Source: Paenibacillus sp. MAEPY2
GTDB lineage: Bacteria > Bacillota > Bacilli > Paenibacillales > Paenibacillaceae
Reading direction: 5' to 3'
Length of the DNA: 64,000 bases
NCBI RefSeq assembly: GCF_000499205.1
Contig: NZ_AWUK01000035.1
Span: forward strand, 1-64,000
This document shows positions 17,192 through 26,459 of this stretch, piece after piece. How positions within the stretch are numbered: the stretch's first letter is position 1; each line of letters opens with the position of its first letter. The notes under the pieces were generated by a model, which ran no database searches, was not told the origin of the DNA, and saw only the letters and a program-made list of their open reading frames with translations. The position numbers and the translations under genes are program-made.

Positions 17192-17443
17192 TCATGCCCG
17201 TTTCTCATATGAACACAGTGTATCATAATCTTTAGTATATTGTCCCGCAAACTGGGATTTCCCCTGACGTTTCGTATGAACTACACACGCTTCACAGCAT
17301 CCAAGCGGCATTTCGCTCCGATAAAATCCGGTGCGAAATACGTGATTGCCTCCACAGTCCTCTTCCTTTAGTTCGACAGAGCCCCTAGCGACCGACACAA
17401 TCATCCCACAACTGACACAGTAAAAGCGGTCCATTTCGATCAA
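17192..17443 (-). CDS. Small cysteine-rich (zinc-ribbon-like) protein
   Basis: 83 aa, with CVSCG near the N-terminus (about residues 9-13) and CCEAC at about 49-53, a CxxC...CxxC arrangement that suggests a bound zinc ion. No other known domain recognised. The start appears to be a TTG at 17443, six bases after AAGGA; an ATG nine bases further in is less well placed. It is the first gene before the ABC ATPase, 32 bases upstream of that start, and directly downstream of the dyad-controlled promoter, so it may be an accessory or regulatory part of the exporter system. Confidence 0.65.
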   Translation of the reverse strand: MIEMDRFYCVSCGMIVSVARGSVELKEEDCGGNHVFRTGFYRSEMPLGCCEACVVHTKRQGKSQFAGQYTKDYDTLCSYEKRA

Positions 17444-17508
17444 TGATATTCCTTCCCCTCACAAGGAGCATTGAAGTCCCTGTTATTTGTCGTTAGACGC
17501 TGAATTTT

Positions 17509-17523
17509 GATACATTTTGTATC
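17509..17523. promoter_or_regulatory. GATACANNNTGTATC operator at the ABC-transporter promoter
   Basis: Perfect 15-bp dyad GATACATTTTGTATC, about eight bases downstream of the -10 box, so it covers the expected transcription start. The same dyad is at 37005-37019, and a near-perfect copy is at 36972-36986, in front of the XRE regulator gene. Confidence 0.75.
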
Positions 17524-17531
17524 TAACTCGT

Positions 17532-17560
17532 AATTTACTTGACACCGGGACTAATGTCAA
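17532..17560 (-). promoter_or_regulatory. Promoter of the Zn-ribbon/ABC exporter operon
   Basis: On the minus strand TTGACA (17560-17555), 17-base spacer, TAAATT (17537-17532). The -35 is one arm of a second dyad, TTGACA/TGTCAA (17539-17544 and 17555-17560). Confidence 0.75.
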
Positions 17561-17590
17561 CCCCTTGCAGGTTTAAAAAGAAATGAAATG

Positions 17591-17645
17591 CAAAAAAAGC
17601 TCTATAAATGCGACTAAAGTCTCGCATTCATAGAGCCTTTTTAAG
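17591..17645. terminator. Bidirectional terminator closing the exopolysaccharide operon
   Basis: Long stem GCTCTAT.AATGCGA / TCGCATT.ATAGAGC flanked by A-run and T-run, giving TTTTTTT on the minus strand. It is the first strong terminator downstream of cpsB, 18.7 kb away, in that direction. Confidence 0.9.
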
Positions 17646-17686
17646 TTCAAATGATACAATCCGGTTCATAGTATGGGTTAATACTA

Positions 17687-18205
17687 TCAATCAGTTTTGT
17701 CATGCTCGGTCTCGTTGTCCCCATTCTTCGGATAATACCAAAGCAGCGTCCAATCATCCCCATCCTTTACAATATAACAATCCTGCACGATTTTAAATTG
17801 ACCAAAGGTTCCCGTAAACTTCTGGGTAACCCCAATGCGATATGCCTCTGCAAATGGCTTAACGCCATCAATTACCGTAACGTCAAACTCCCGTTCCGGC
17901 TTCTCCATCTCCAAATCAAAGGTTTCCACCCCGAAATGCTGCATGAAAATATGCGCTCTGGACTGTAAATAAGCGCTTTTGGGAAAACGCTCTTTCATCA
18001 GCGGATGAAACAACTCCCATGAACTGCCGAAGTCACCTGTCTGCTCATATTTGTAAAACTCTTCGGCAAGAGCAGCAGCTTCGTCTGGTGCATCCGCACG
18101 AAACAGATATGGGATGGTTCTGCCGATGAGCCACAACAAAAGCAATACAAGTGCTATGAATCCGATCTTTTTAAGTAATGCATTCCGGTTCCTTCTTCGC
18201 AGCAT
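17687..18205 (-). CDS. Hypothetical membrane-anchored protein
   Basis: 172 aa: basic N-terminus MLRRRNRNALLKK, one membrane helix (about residues 14-32, IGFIALVLLLLWLIGRTI), then a soluble domain of about 135 residues. The soluble part (AEEFYKYEQTGDFGSSWELFHPLMKERF and ending DCYIVKDGDDWTLLWYYP) resembles extracytoplasmic NTF2-like folds, though this is a judgement from pattern only. ATG at 18205 after a GGGGGACGGGG stretch is preferred to an ATG 27 bases upstream without a site. Last gene before the terminator of the polysaccharide operon; function unknown. Confidence 0.7.
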   Translation of the reverse strand: MLRRRNRNALLKKIGFIALVLLLLWLIGRTIPYLFRADAPDEAAALAEEFYKYEQTGDFGSSWELFHPLMKERFPKSAYLQSRAHIFMQHFGVETFDLEMEKPEREFDVTVIDGVKPFAEAYRIGVTQKFTGTFGQFKIVQDCYIVKDGDDWTLLWYYPKNGDNETEHDKTD

Positions 18206-18292
18206 GCCCCGTCCCCCTTGTCCTACTTCCATACTTATGATGGATAGCAGGCAAGTAGAAGCTGGAACTAACGAGCAGCATTTCCTGGGAAA

Positions 18293-18883
18293 TCACTTTC
18301 TTTTGATTGAAGATTCTCTTGGAGACCTGAATCTTCTGAAAACGGCATTAACCCCCATATATATGGCAATTCCGCCACATCCGCCAAGCAGATCCACGCC
18401 GACATCACGGATCGAACTCGTCCGGTTAGGGCTGAACTGCTGAATATATTCATCAATGGAGGCGATCATTGCTACTACGGTCAGGGCAGCAGCGATACAA
18501 GCCAATATTCGCATTTTCCTGTATCTCAGCCCACCATAGATAAGTATCGCCAACACAGCATATACAAATAAATGGGCACTCTTCCGAAATATAAACTCAA
18601 CAAAATCATAAGGTCGTTGTCTTAAGGAATAATCAAGCTCACCGTAAGTGAACTGCACATCGGGTAATGCAAATCCGATCTTCACTTTTTCAGACCACTT
18701 ATGCAGCCAAGGCTGGATGGTCTGCTCCTGATACGATTGTGTCGAGAAGTGCCAGATCACCAGAACCCAGGCCGCAATCAGCAGCAAAGACAAGATATAA
18801 ACATAAGGTCGCTGTTTACGTCTATGCTTATACCTTCGTTTCCCGTACTCCTCCTCCATAAGCAAGGTCCTCACCACTTTCAT
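18293..18883 (-). CDS. VanZ family protein
   Basis: 196-aa membrane protein with about four helices and the VanZ pattern: VLVIWHFSTQSYQEQ near the N-terminus, then RKSAHLFVYAVLAILIYGGL and SIDEYIQQFSPNRTSSIRDVGVDLLGGCGGI. VanZ-like proteins occur in teicoplanin-resistance clusters and widely in Firmicutes; their molecular role is unsettled. Two starts are possible (18883 with AAAGG close by, or 18859 after GAGG). It follows the LCP gene by about 20 bases, so it is probably co-transcribed with the polysaccharide operon. Confidence 0.82.
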   Translation of the reverse strand: MKVVRTLLMEEEYGKRRYKHRRKQRPYVYILSLLLIAAWVLVIWHFSTQSYQEQTIQPWLHKWSEKVKIGFALPDVQFTYGELDYSLRQRPYDFVEFIFRKSAHLFVYAVLAILIYGGLRYRKMRILACIAAALTVVAMIASIDEYIQQFSPNRTSSIRDVGVDLLGGCGGIAIYMGVNAVFRRFRSPRESSIKRK

Positions 18884-18903
18884 AAACCTTTCATTGAATC
18901 TGT

Positions 18904-19821
18904 TTATTTCTCCAAATGTTCTTCAATTATTCCGTTAATGCGATCTCTTTCCTGCTGGTCCACGATGTAATAATAAATCCCATTGATTTTCTCACCTTTG
19001 CCCTGGATCTCCACCGTATCTACATTCTCCAAATCATTACGATAATCGAGGAGGAGTTCCTTCATCTCATCAAAAGTTACATCCGTTCTGACATGATTAC
19101 CTAGTTCATCAAGCATATTTTGGATATTAAATACACTGGAGAATTGCATCGTATTCTTAAGCATCTGCTTCAGTATCTCTCGCTGTCGATCATTACGTCC
19201 CAAATCCCCTTTCGGGTCATCATAACGCATTCTTGAAAAACCAAGCGCAGCAACACCATCCAGATGAATATTCCCTTGATCATAACGCTGGCCCTCATAA
19301 TCAAATGCAAAAGGATTATTTACATCTACACCGCCGACCAGGTCAATAATTTTGGAAAACCCCTCCATATCCACTTTCATATAATAATGAATGGGGACTC
19401 CCAGAAATTGCTCGACGGTATTTACCGACATGTCCACGCCCCCAAAGGCATAAGCATGATTGATCTTATCTACCGTATTGTGTCCCACAATATCTGTCCG
19501 TGTGTCCCTTGGAATATTAAACATGAGTACTTGTTTTTTTCCTGGGTTTACACTTAGTACGATAATCGTATCCGAGCGTCCTCGATCATTCGGACGCTCA
19601 TCCACGCCCAGAATAAGCGCATTAAAAGGCTCTTTGCTGTTAATATCCACCGGTAGCCCACCTCTGCTATCTGTGACCGAGACGGGCTTTACAGGATTTC
19701 GAGGCTCATAAATTTGGTCAGCGGTTGTTTTCACGGATTGGTAGAGATATATGGCATAACCAAATACAACAACTACAAAAAAGGAAACAATCCAAATCGA
19801 GATTTTCATCCACTTTTTCAT
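18904..19821 (-). CDS. LytR-CpsA-Psr (LCP) family glycopolymer transferase
   Basis: 305-aa protein with an N-terminal membrane helix (about residues 5-25) and an extracellular LCP domain. Typical segments are FNALILGVDERPNDRGRSDTIIVLSVNPGKKQVLMFNIPRDTRTDI, KINHAYAFGGVDMSVNTVEQFLGVPIHYYMKVDMEGF and RMRYDDPKGDLGRNDRQREIL. LCP enzymes move undecaprenyl-linked polymers to peptidoglycan. Its place at the end of an exopolysaccharide operon suggests that part of the polymer is wall-bound, like a capsule. ATG at 19821 has GAGGA eight bases before it. Confidence 0.92.
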   Translation of the reverse strand: MKKWMKISIWIVSFFVVVVFGYAIYLYQSVKTTADQIYEPRNPVKPVSVTDSRGGLPVDINSKEPFNALILGVDERPNDRGRSDTIIVLSVNPGKKQVLMFNIPRDTRTDIVGHNTVDKINHAYAFGGVDMSVNTVEQFLGVPIHYYMKVDMEGFSKIIDLVGGVDVNNPFAFDYEGQRYDQGNIHLDGVAALGFSRMRYDDPKGDLGRNDRQREILKQMLKNTMQFSSVFNIQNMLDELGNHVRTDVTFDEMKELLLDYRNDLENVDTVEIQGKGEKINGIYYYIVDQQERDRINGIIEEHLEK

Positions 19822-19887
19822 TCGTTTTTCCTCACTCACAATCAAGATGAAAGCTAAATGTTTGAGCTCGACCTAAATAGCTGCTGA

Positions 19888-21219
19888 TTAAATAATGGCT
19901 GCCGTCTTCCCCTTCGCGGATGTCAACCCCGGACGACCTACAGAATAATATTGAAGACGGGATGCACGAATCTGCTCGGGACTGTACAGATTGCGTCCAT
20001 CAATCATGACAGGGTCATTCATCAGATCAGCAAGTTCCGCTAAATCAATATGGACGAATTCCTTCCATTCGGTCAAAACACATAATGCGTCAGCCCCTTT
20101 GGCGGCTTCAAGTGGATTTTCTTCCCACGTAACGGAAACGGCATTAACTTCCTTGCAAAAATTGTCTGTTGCAATCGGGTCATAAGCCTTAATCATTGCA
20201 CCGGCTTCGCTTAACTGCTGGATAATGTCAATAGCTGGAGCATCTCTTACATCGTCAGTATCAGGCTTGAAAGCAAGTCCCCAGACTGCAATTGTCTTTC
20301 CTTTCAATGACCCTAACGCTTCTTCCAATTTGTGAATGACATGAAAACGCTGCTCCTGATTGACTTTCACCACAGATTTCAATATTTTGAAATCGTAGTC
20401 CACCATTCCCGCAATCTGAATTAACGCCTGCGTGTCTTTCGGAAAACATGAGCCCCCGTATCCAATGCCTGCTCTCAAAAAAGCCGATCCAATACGCTTA
20501 TCAAACCCCATACCTTCGGCTACGCGAGTAACGTCGGCTCCTACTTTTTCACATATATTAGAGATTTCATTGATGAATGATATTTTAGTTGCCAGGAACG
20601 CATTGGATGCGTATTTAATCATTTCAGCTGAACGAATGTCTGTAATTATAAGATTCTCCGTTAATGGACGGTGAAGCTTCTTCAGCGTTTTAATCGCCCG
20701 ATCACTGTCTGTTCCGATAACAATGCGATCCGGATTCAACGTATCCTTTACAGCCGAACCTTCTCTAAGGAACTCGGGTACAGATGCCACATCGAAAGGC
20801 TGCGATGAGATACTGCTAATCAGCTCACGAACACGATCATTGGTGCCTACAGGAACAGTGCTTTTGGTCACGATAATTTTGTAGCTCTCAATATGGCTTC
20901 CAATCTCTATAGCTACTTGCTCTACATAGCTTAGGTTGGCTTCGCCGCTCGGAAGAGAAGGAGTGCCTACAGCGATAAAGATAATATCCGACTGGCTAAT
21001 CGCTTCAGCAATATTGGAGGTGAACGATAGATTGCCTGCTTGCATGTTGGAAGCCATCAACTCTTTGAGGCCAGGCTCATAGATGGGAACGTTACCCTTG
21101 TTGAGCATCTCTACTTTGGCCTCATTGTTGTCTACACAGATGACCTGATTGCCGATTTCTGAAAAGCATACTCCTGATACCAGACCTACGTACCCTGTTC
21201 CAATCACTGCAATATTCAT
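19888..21219 (-). CDS. ugd: UDP-glucose 6-dehydrogenase
   Basis: Oxidises UDP-glucose to UDP-glucuronate with two NAD+. N-terminal Rossmann motif MNIAVIGTGYVGLVSG, middle dimerisation domain, catalytic cysteine in GYGGSCFPKDT, and a C-terminal UDP-binding domain starting WGLAFKPDTDDVRDAPA. 443 aa is normal. The ATG at 21219 gives an ATGA overlap with the manC stop and has GGGGGA upstream. It supplies UDP-GlcA both as a precursor for the UDP-xylose synthase encoded in the same operon and possibly as a polymer unit. Confidence 0.96.
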   Translation of the reverse strand: MNIAVIGTGYVGLVSGVCFSEIGNQVICVDNNEAKVEMLNKGNVPIYEPGLKELMASNMQAGNLSFTSNIAEAISQSDIIFIAVGTPSLPSGEANLSYVEQVAIEIGSHIESYKIIVTKSTVPVGTNDRVRELISSISSQPFDVASVPEFLREGSAVKDTLNPDRIVIGTDSDRAIKTLKKLHRPLTENLIITDIRSAEMIKYASNAFLATKISFINEISNICEKVGADVTRVAEGMGFDKRIGSAFLRAGIGYGGSCFPKDTQALIQIAGMVDYDFKILKSVVKVNQEQRFHVIHKLEEALGSLKGKTIAVWGLAFKPDTDDVRDAPAIDIIQQLSEAGAMIKAYDPIATDNFCKEVNAVSVTWEENPLEAAKGADALCVLTEWKEFVHIDLAELADLMNDPVMIDGRNLYSPEQIRASRLQYYSVGRPGLTSAKGKTAAII

Positions 21220-22604
21220 CTTGTTTTCCCCCAATTCACGCAATTTTGGATAATATCTGTCCATTCCATCTCTACTCGCACGATATCCTCTTCCACCAGT
21301 TCACTGCCCATCTGCACTTCAATGATCTCAAGTTCGGTTACAGCCTTCACGCTATGTTTACTGCCAGCCGGAATTGAAAGGACATCTCCCTGATGAATCC
21401 GACTCAGTTCACCATCGAGAATCAATTCGCCATGCCCTGAAACGACCGTCCATACTTCGTTTCGTTTGAGATGATACTGATAAGAAAGATTCTTCGCCGC
21501 TCCTATAATCATCCGCTTGGTTAAAACCTCTTCCGCTTTATCATTGCGTGTGTAGTCCAGGACCTTATAGCAGCCCCAGCGGCGCTCCTCATACATAGGG
21601 CGTTCAGTGCTATCTTTGAGCACTTCCTTAATCTGCGGACTTGCTTCCTTTTCGCTCACAAGAATACCGTCAGGACTTGTAGCAACAATGAGATTGGAGA
21701 CGCCAAGCACACAAACTGGGATATTCAATTCATTGATTAAATGGGTATTTACAGAGCTGTTCGTCATGACACCTTTGCCTACGATGTTGGTACTCATCTC
21801 ATCTGTTAATGTGTTCCATGTACCCAAATCTTTCCAATATCCATCATACGGTGTTACTACAATATGTTTAGCCTTCTCAACCACCTGGTAATCAAAGCTG
21901 ATTTTCTTCAATCTTCCGTATTGTTTCAGCATCTCTTCATACTGTATTGGCAGTTCAAGCAAAATGAGAAGATTGATTAAATAATTCAATTGAAATGCAA
22001 AAACCCCGCAATTCCAAAGGGCAGATTGTTCGATCATCTCTGCCGCTTCAGTCTCACAGGGTTTCTCTTGAAAACGTGATACTTTGGCGTAATGCTTGTG
22101 TTTTTCAGCTTCATGTTGATCTGGAATAATATAACCGTATTTTTCTGAAGGATAAGTGGGTTTCACCCCGATTAATGCCAGCTCCGCACCAGACTCAGCC
22201 AATATCCCTTCAAGCTCCGTTACTTTATAGAAAAAGGATTCCTCCACATATGGGTCAACAGGAAGTACAGCTATCGTTTCGTTCAGACTGACACCCTGTA
22301 CGGAGTACAGATATACAGCTGCCAAGGCAATCGCGGGAAAGGTATCTCTGCGCTCCGGCTCAACCACAAGATTAACCTCATCGCCCAGCTGACTCCGTAA
22401 AATCTCCACCTGTGGCTTGCTCGTTGCTATCGTGGCCTGTTCGCTTAGTCCCGTATGCTGTAGCTGCCTCCATACCCGTTGAACCATGGATTCAGTTTGC
22501 CCTTCCGGGCCCTCCAGTACTTTTAGGAACTGTTTCGATCTCGTATCGTTGGATAAGGGCCATAACCTCTTGCCTGATCCACCGGAGAGAAGTACGATTT
22601 TCAT
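21216..22604 (-). CDS. manC: Mannose-1-phosphate guanylyltransferase with cupin domain
   Basis: Makes GDP-mannose from GTP and mannose-1-phosphate. Nucleotidyltransferase signature LLSGGSGKRLWPLSNDTRSKQF at the start; the C-terminal 110 residues are a cupin of the phosphomannose isomerase type II class (YQYHLKRNEVWTVVSGHGELILDG, then GDVLSIPAGSKHSV), so the protein may be bifunctional like ManC/AlgA. ATG at 22604, nine bases after GGAG; 462 aa. No phosphomannomutase gene is in the cluster, so mannose-1-phosphate must come from elsewhere. Confidence 0.94.
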   Translation of the reverse strand: MKIVLLSGGSGKRLWPLSNDTRSKQFLKVLEGPEGQTESMVQRVWRQLQHTGLSEQATIATSKPQVEILRSQLGDEVNLVVEPERRDTFPAIALAAVYLYSVQGVSLNETIAVLPVDPYVEESFFYKVTELEGILAESGAELALIGVKPTYPSEKYGYIIPDQHEAEKHKHYAKVSRFQEKPCETEAAEMIEQSALWNCGVFAFQLNYLINLLILLELPIQYEEMLKQYGRLKKISFDYQVVEKAKHIVVTPYDGYWKDLGTWNTLTDEMSTNIVGKGVMTNSSVNTHLINELNIPVCVLGVSNLIVATSPDGILVSEKEASPQIKEVLKDSTERPMYEERRWGCYKVLDYTRNDKAEEVLTKRMIIGAAKNLSYQYHLKRNEVWTVVSGHGELILDGELSRIHQGDVLSIPAGSKHSVKAVTELEIIEVQMGSELVEEDIVRVEMEWTDIIQNCVNWGKTR

Positions 22605-22656
22605 GTTTATCACTCCACTCTCTATATTTTCACACACATTAAGCATTCATCCTGTC

Positions 22657-24000
22657 TCATTTCAACATTTTTTTCTCGTTCAGGCGTTTTAGCAAAAAAT
22701 GAATGTCTTCTTTGTTAAAGATCATTTGTCTCATCGGAATATTGTATATCTTTTTTAATGAGATCAGAGAAACCATAATCCGCACTACAGAACCTGTGAG
22801 CAAAGCAAGACCAATTCCGTATAATCCGTAGTGAGGTGTAAGCAGGAAGAATAAAGTAATGGTTATGGCAACTGCTGAACTTTGTCCAACCAAGATGACT
22901 CCTGGCCGCCCTAGAGCGTTAAATGAAGAAGCAAGTATGCCCGCTCCTCCGCCCACAACACATTCCAATGAGAGTAGATAAAAAGCACCACTAGCTTCCA
23001 AAAATTCTTCTCCAAACAATAACCCTATAAAGAAACGACCAATGATCATACTAGGCACGACAATGATCATCATAAAAATCATACTGATTCTAAACGATCT
23101 GCCTACAAGGCTAAATACTTTGTCTTGTTCCAAACCAGCAGCTTTTGGGAATATAACGTTCGTTATCGCCGTCTGGAATACATTAAACATACGGGATAGT
23201 GCGTATACAACTGAATAGAGACCAAAATCACGCGGAGTTAACAACGCTAAAATAATAATTTTATCAAACTGATTATAAAGTGTATTGAGCAACTCGACTC
23301 CGCTTACTTTTGCAGCAAAAGTAAACAAGTGCAAACTAGATTTGATACGACCTATAACTTCGGAAATCTGTCTTGAAATATGCATCCGAAGTGTATATGC
23401 ATAAAAGCACAGTACAATAACGAAGGATATAAAACTTACGATAATAGCTCGTTCCAATGATAGGGTTCCGCTAAGCCATAAAAAAACTAGCCCTACGAAA
23501 TTAATGAGTGGCGCAAGCATCCTCGCAAAATTATAGATCTGAAACTTCTCTGTGCCCTGTGCCGTCGCTGCTAATACGCCAATGATCAGGAAAATGGGAG
23601 AAAGGGAGATAATATACACTCTCGCGATGGAAATAACTGAATCAGAATAATTCGATAACCATGATGACACCCCAAACCAACTTATGATTCCGAGAATAAT
23701 ACTGATTGGAATCTGTACCAGAAATCCCATCCCCGTATAAACAGAGATTTGATTACTATTCTTTTTGATATGATAGATTAGTGCCGTTGGCAAGCCTAAC
23801 GTTGCCAGATTGGTAAGAAATCCTGGCCAAAACAGAATCGCAGCCAGTTCCCCCTTGCCTTCCGCTCCAAACATTCTACTGGTAATAATAGATGTCACTG
23901 TTGTAATTCCCATAATCAGAATGTTGGCGAAACTGGTCATTAATATAGACGTGTACATACTTCGCTGCTTGATATTTCCTTTCGAAGCCAGTTCTATCAT
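22657..24000 (-). CDS. Polysaccharide flippase, Wzx/MATE-like
   Basis: 447-aa integral membrane protein with 12-14 helices and the polysaccharide-biosynthesis flippase start SMYTSILMTSFANILIMGITTVTSIITSRMFGAEGKGELAAILFW. It should move undecaprenyl-linked repeat units from the inner to the outer face of the membrane. Later segments VYALSRMFNVFQTAITNVIFPKAA and SFNALGRPGVILVGQSSAVAITI are typical of the family. ATG with AGAGGTT upstream. Pairs functionally with the Wzy gene at 28.7 kb. Confidence 0.9.
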   Translation of the reverse strand: MIELASKGNIKQRSMYTSILMTSFANILIMGITTVTSIITSRMFGAEGKGELAAILFWPGFLTNLATLGLPTALIYHIKKNSNQISVYTGMGFLVQIPISIILGIISWFGVSSWLSNYSDSVISIARVYIISLSPIFLIIGVLAATAQGTEKFQIYNFARMLAPLINFVGLVFLWLSGTLSLERAIIVSFISFVIVLCFYAYTLRMHISRQISEVIGRIKSSLHLFTFAAKVSGVELLNTLYNQFDKIIILALLTPRDFGLYSVVYALSRMFNVFQTAITNVIFPKAAGLEQDKVFSLVGRSFRISMIFMMIIVVPSMIIGRFFIGLLFGEEFLEASGAFYLLSLECVVGGGAGILASSFNALGRPGVILVGQSSAVAITITLFFLLTPHYGLYGIGLALLTGSVVRIMVSLISLKKIYNIPMRQMIFNKEDIHFLLKRLNEKKMLK

Positions 24001-24034
24001 ATAGATTAACCTCTCTCTGTTTAACCAGGCATAA

Positions 24035-25231
24035 TTATAATTCTACCTCCACGCTCCGTGTCCTTAGAGATCCCTTCTTTTCTTTCTGATAGAGGACCTC
24101 TTCAAAACTGTCTAAATATTTCCTGGACATCATTTTCCAATCATTGCGTAATGCAATTTCCCTAGAAACTTTCCCCATTTTTTTCATGTCTATCTCGTTG
24201 AGAATAAGAGAATTGAGAGTATTAGTTAACTGATCAGCATCGTTTGGATCACTCAGGACGATTCCTGAGGGCATATTTTCGCCTGAGCTCTGTATAATTT
24301 CAGTTACGCCCGATTGCTCTGTTATAACGACCGGTATTCCTGAGGCAAGAGCTTCGAGTACAACCAGACTGCAAGCCTCATAACGCGACGGAAAGATAAA
24401 GAGATCCACATTGCGCATGATATGTCCCATATCCTTGCGGTAACCCAAAAAATGAACCCTATCTTCAATATTCAAATCTTTGGCCATCTGAGGATATATA
24501 CTTCTGTCAGTAGAACCAGCAACAACAAGAGCTAACTCAGGCACGGTTACCATTGACTTTAGCACGGTGTCTAGGTTTTTTCTTGGACTACTGATATCAC
24601 CAGCAAAAAGACCTACAACCCGGCTGGGGTCGACATCCATTTTGCTCTTCTTCCCAGCTTCACTGGGATAAAATTCACGCACATCCACTCCATTATGAAT
24701 GACTTGTATCTTATCATGCTTAATGCCCAATTTTATTAGTTCGTTCTTCACTTTCTCAGAAACAGCAATAATCTTACCGCTTTTGCGAAAAGCGTACCGT
24801 TCGAGATACGCATTCACAAGAGTATAAAGACCAAAGTACCAACGTTTCCAAGAGCGATTTACGTGGAAACTATGTACGGGGGATTTAATCCATGTGCTGT
24901 GTACAAAGTGAACTGCATTGATGTCCCCTTTAGCCCAGGTGATAAAACCATTGACCATGACCAGATCAACCTGTTTTGTTTTTCTTAGCTTGCGAATATG
25001 AGTCGCACTTTTAAAGGCAAAGATCTGATAGCGCAATAGCTGTGGCAACTTGAGAGAAGGAAATACCTTAATCCATATAGCACCCTTATATTCAAGTAAC
25101 TGTGGTTCCACCTCATTGGCAATCATAATAACTTCATGCCCCTGTTTCAATGTTTCAACTGCAACCTCATAGTTGACTCGGCCCTGTCCCTCTCCTTTTA
25201 CAATCCTATGAGTAACAATACATATTTTCAT
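24035..25231 (-). CDS. Glycosyltransferase family 4 (1)
   Basis: 398-aa GT-B glycosyltransferase. N-terminal half MKICIVTHRIVKGEGQGRVNYEVAVETL is an acceptor-binding Rossmann domain; the C-terminal half has GLFAGDISSPRKNLDTVLKSM and the EX7E motif EACSLVVLEALASGIPVVIT. ATG at 25231 lies seven bases after AGGAGG. Cytoplasmic or membrane-associated; adds one sugar, retaining configuration, to the lipid-linked repeat unit. Donor unknown; GDP-mannose, UDP-GlcA, UDP-xylose and UDP-glucose are the sugars this operon makes. Confidence 0.9.
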   Translation of the reverse strand: MKICIVTHRIVKGEGQGRVNYEVAVETLKQGHEVIMIANEVEPQLLEYKGAIWIKVFPSLKLPQLLRYQIFAFKSATHIRKLRKTKQVDLVMVNGFITWAKGDINAVHFVHSTWIKSPVHSFHVNRSWKRWYFGLYTLVNAYLERYAFRKSGKIIAVSEKVKNELIKLGIKHDKIQVIHNGVDVREFYPSEAGKKSKMDVDPSRVVGLFAGDISSPRKNLDTVLKSMVTVPELALVVAGSTDRSIYPQMAKDLNIEDRVHFLGYRKDMGHIMRNVDLFIFPSRYEACSLVVLEALASGIPVVITEQSGVTEIIQSSGENMPSGIVLSDPNDADQLTNTLNSLILNEIDMKKMGKVSREIALRNDWKMMSRKYLDSFEEVLYQKEKKGSLRTRSVEVEL

Positions 25232-25273
25232 CCTTAATCCTCCTAAATTGGGACATGAAGATTGTGGATACAA

Positions 25274-26419
25274 TTAGATCAGTTTCTTCAAAAGCTGACC
25301 GCGATGCGACCATAGGCAGTGATTGATAACCCAATCATAACCGTTATTCCCCATTGTTCTGGCCAGTCCCTCATCCGTAATCAATTCTTCAATACGATTG
25401 GCAATTTCCTTATCATCCGTAGGATTTACGAGATAACCAGTTATTTCATCCTTTACCGCATCAGGAATCCCACCACTATTCCCCGCAATTACAGGCAATC
25501 TGTAGTAATTAGCTTCAAGGAATACAATTCCGAAACCTTCAACATCACCTTTTTCTTTAATATCACGGCTAGGCATGACAAACAGATCAGAACATTCATA
25601 TAAACAATGCAGCTCATGGTCAGTGATGCCGCCTGTGAACACAACTACAGAATCTAAACCGTACTGCGTTACCAGACGTTCCAATTCCCCTCTGTGTGGA
25701 CCAGCTCCACATATCAGATATTTCAGATTAGGAATCTGCTCGATCACATGACTAATAGCTTTAAGAGTGACATCATGTCCCTTGCGCTCAACCAGACGAG
25801 AGACGGTTATCATCACTTTTTTGCCATGCAGATCATATTTATCCCGGATATCTTCATTGAAATCAGAACCACCAATTAGTTTGCTTACGTTTAAGCCTGG
25901 TGGAATAATGACAATCTGCATCTCCGGAATGCCTAGCTCCATCAGCTTTGACTTGGTATACTGACTATTCGCAATTACCTTGTCAGAACGCCTCAAAATG
26001 AACAACAGGATTGGGAACAATCTGCTGTTCACCATCCCCATAACATCTAAGCCATGGACATAAGGGAAATATTTCACTCCAAAAAAAGTTTTCATAAACG
26101 GGCCTGCGATGCCTACCGGAAATATGTTGACAAAGTGTATCTCGTCCGTCTTTTTACCCCATTTCAGAATAATCAGCTGAATGATCAGAATAAACTGCGA
26201 TAAGATGAGCAGGAGCTTATTGGAATTCCAAAAAATTCGCTTCCGGATAATCTTAAAATCGGTCTTCTGGTCAAATTGTTCGGACTCTGCAACATTCTTT
26301 ATTTTATTCGTTAGAACAGTGGTCTCTTCTGCCGGAATCTGAGATATAAGTCCATAGGCATAATCATGAATCCCCCCTTTTTCGGGCGGAAAATCAATAG
26401 CAACAAACACTTTATTCAT
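25274..26419 (-). CDS. Glycosyltransferase family 4 (2)
   Basis: 381-aa GT4 enzyme: N-terminal VAIDFPPEKGGIHDYAYGLISQI with a glycine loop, then VMITVSRLVERKGHDVTLKAI and the EX7E motif EGFGIVFLEANYYRLPVIAGNSGGIPDAV. The pattern PPxKGGI...Y is common in capsule and O-antigen mannosyl- or glucosyltransferases. ATG with GGGAGATAG upstream. The gap to the next gene is about 40 bases. Specific linkage unknown. Confidence 0.9.
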   Translation of the reverse strand: MNKVFVAIDFPPEKGGIHDYAYGLISQIPAEETTVLTNKIKNVAESEQFDQKTDFKIIRKRIFWNSNKLLLILSQFILIIQLIILKWGKKTDEIHFVNIFPVGIAGPFMKTFFGVKYFPYVHGLDVMGMVNSRLFPILLFILRRSDKVIANSQYTKSKLMELGIPEMQIVIIPPGLNVSKLIGGSDFNEDIRDKYDLHGKKVMITVSRLVERKGHDVTLKAISHVIEQIPNLKYLICGAGPHRGELERLVTQYGLDSVVVFTGGITDHELHCLYECSDLFVMPSRDIKEKGDVEGFGIVFLEANYYRLPVIAGNSGGIPDAVKDEITGYLVNPTDDKEIANRIEELITDEGLARTMGNNGYDWVINHCLWSHRGQLLKKLI

Positions 26420-26459
26420 AGGTTCTATCTCCCTTGAGAGGCCTTATGGAAACAAGTAT